From Taibaiella sp. (GTDB taxonomy: Bacteria; Bacteroidota; Bacteroidia; Chitinophagales; Chitinophagaceae), in assembly GCA_021740995.1 (NCBI GenBank), contig JAIOYR010000009.1, forward strand, positions 1-64,000: a stretch of DNA of 64,000 nucleotides. The letters run 5' to 3'. A program made the translations under genes and the position numbers. Shown here in pieces: positions 62,794-64,000 of the stretch. Every line of letters starts with the position of its first letter. Within the stretch, counting starts at the first letter, position 1. The notes below the pieces were generated by a model that was not told the origin of the DNA, searched no databases, and worked only from the letters and a program-made list of their open reading frames with translations.

Positions 62794-64000
62794 CTATTTA
62801 TTATTCCTCAATTCTTCAAAAGCCTTATTGCACAAATGGTTCAGGTTAATAATCAATGATGGTAAGGTATCGAAATGGGCAGGCGCACCAGCGCTTTGCT
62901 CTATCAAAAATATTTTGCTTACATCCTCTTTTACGCCCATGTATGACAATTGCGGCTTTAGCGAGTGTGCCGCAATTTTGATGGTAGGGAAATCCCTTAT
63001 CGCCAGAGCTTTGTCTATACTATCCAGCAGTTTAGGCGCATTATCCAGAAACATACCGATATATTTCTGCATTTTTTCCGCATTTCCTCCGGTCAGTTGT
63101 CTCAGAAATTGCATATCAGTTACCACATCAGGAAGTATGGGCAATACAGGTTCTTCTTTTTTTACTATTATAGGCTCCTCTTTTTTTGGCTTTTCTGCTT
63201 CCACAGTATTACTACCCATCACTGCGTCCATCTTCAGCAGCAATTCATCTGCATTGAACGGTTTTGAAATAAATCCGTTCATACCGGCTTCAAAATATTG
63301 CAGCACATCTTCCTGAAGCACATTTGCTGTCATGGCTATAATCTTTACACTCCTTGAAGGCTCCGGCAGTTGTGAGCGTATAATAGTCGTTGCAGTAACT
63401 CCATCCATTACCGGCATTTGAATATCCATCAGCACTATGTCATACATCTCTGTGCGCACACAGTCTACAGCTTCCTTACCGTTTATGGCTACGTTCAGCC
63501 TTACACCCGGTATTACTTCTTTCAGTGTGTCTTCTGCCACCATCCGGTTAAACTCATTATCCTCCACCAGCAATACCTTCAATTTATTTAGCCGCCTCAT
63601 AGAGGCTGCATTCAGTATACTGCCCTGTTTTTCTTCTTCCTGTACTCCCGCCTCTGCAAAAGGTATTATGGCACTAAATGTAGTTCCTTTGTTGAGCTCA
63701 CTCGAAACAGATATTTCGCCACCCATGAGCCCCACCAGCTGACGGCAAATAGTGAGCCCCAAACCCGTGCCTCCAAACTTGCGGGTTGTCTCTGCACCTG
63801 CCTGTGTGAAACTGTCAAAAATACTATCCAGATGCTCTTTTGCTATACCTATACCGGTGTCTTTTATATCAAATCTTATCCACAGTTTGTTGCCTTCTTT
63901 TTTTGCCAGCGATGCCGTCACTTCTACAAAACCTTTCTCCGTAAACTTCACTGCGTTGCCGGCAAGGTTTATCAAAATCTGATTCAGCCTCGTGGGGTCT
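62794..64000 (-). CDS. Hybrid sensor histidine kinase, C-terminal part (cut by the window edge)
   Basis: The frame is open to the window end; the first visible residues are DPTRLNQILINLAGNAVKFTE, which is the N box of the kinase ATPase domain, so the His-containing domain and sensor lie outside. The G boxes (DTGIGI; GTGLGLTI) are followed by a receiver domain with VLLVEDNEFN, Asp in IVLMDIQMPVMDG and SKPFNADEL. A Hpt domain with His in AAHSLKP is at the C terminus. It thus holds a full phosphorelay (kinase-receiver-Hpt). The next gene on the strand encodes the membrane-bound receiver. Confidence 0.92.
   Translation of the reverse strand, partial: DPTRLNQILINLAGNAVKFTEKGFVEVTASLAKKEGNKLWIRFDIKDTGIGIAKEHLDSIFDSFTQAGAETTRKFGGTGLGLTICRQLVGLMGGEISVSSELNKGTTFSAIIPFAEAGVQEEEKQGSILNAASMRRLNKLKVLLVEDNEFNRMVAEDTLKEVIPGVRLNVAINGKEAVDCVRTEMYDIVLMDIQMPVMDGVTATTIIRSQLPEPSRSVKIIAMTANVLQEDVLQYFEAGMNGFISKPFNADELLLKMDAVMGSNTVEAEKPKKEEPIIVKKEEPVLPILPDVVTDMQFLRQLTGGNAEKMQKYIGMFLDNAPKLLDSIDKALAIRDFPTIKIAAHSLKPQLSYMGVKEDVSKIFLIEQSAGAPAHFDTLPSLIINLNHLCNKAFEELRNNK

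Noticed and set aside
1-64000. tRNA and rRNA genes
   Set aside because: No tRNA-like T-loop/acceptor combination or rRNA sequence was found on either strand by eye; a covariance search would be decisive.

Overview
The window is chromosomal DNA from a member of the Bacteroidota, most likely near the Chitinophagales. The clade is inferred from four things. Two secreted proteins end in type IX secretion (T9SS) C-terminal domains. There is a gldC gliding-motility gene. Promoters follow the Bacteroidota form TTTG-N19/20-TAnnTTTG. Families typical of the phylum are present (Omp28-like, DUF4783, DUF6046, DUF2586). I see no rRNA or tRNA gene, CRISPR array, integrase or transposase.

Left part (1-36 kb) is ordinary chromosome with short operons. 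It holds a UvrD-type helicase-nuclease, rfaE2 with a flippase-like membrane protein, panD, and a TetR-TolC-adaptor-RND efflux operon with a clear palindromic operator. After pheS come an MBL-fold hydrolase, an SDR/TetR pair with shared operator sequence, and a glycolate-oxidase-like FAD enzyme. A DUF4143-type ATPase is preceded by an unusual five-unit 32-bp repeat array. Then come rho, aroE, comEC, pabA/trpG, cvpA, yqeY, gldC (with a decayed second copy 1.7 kb away), an Omp28-like T9SS cargo, and several small secreted or lipid-anchored proteins.

Middle part (36.7-50.2 kb) is the striking region: about 18 same-strand genes that form most of a contractile-tailed phage particle. In order they encode a prohead protease/scaffold, a major capsid protein, three small unknowns, a sheath (DUF2586), a tube, a tail chaperone with a probable -1 frameshift extension, a tape measure, DUF6046, a gpD-like hub, a gpV-like spike, a gpW/gp25-like wedge, a LysM-like protein, gpJ-like and gpI-like baseplate proteins, and a short fibre. 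The order from sheath to fibre matches the P2/Mu tail plan. No terminase, portal, MuF-type head protein, integrase, replication gene or recognisable endolysin is present. Chromosomal genes flank the set directly, with mreD starting convergently only 4 bp after the fibre gene. The best reading is a domesticated phage-derived particle that keeps capsid and contractile tail but has lost its packaging motor locally. One small SHOCT-domain membrane protein is inserted on the opposite strand inside the tail operon.

Right part (50.2-64 kb) returns to core genes: mreB-mreC-mreD (minus strand), carB without the C-terminal regulatory domain, a T9SS cargo protein, two tandem paralogous polytopic membrane proteins, an acyl-CoA thioesterase, a degenerate M16 peptidase, and a hybrid histidine kinase (cut by the window edge) followed by a receiver-domain protein with a C-terminal membrane helix.
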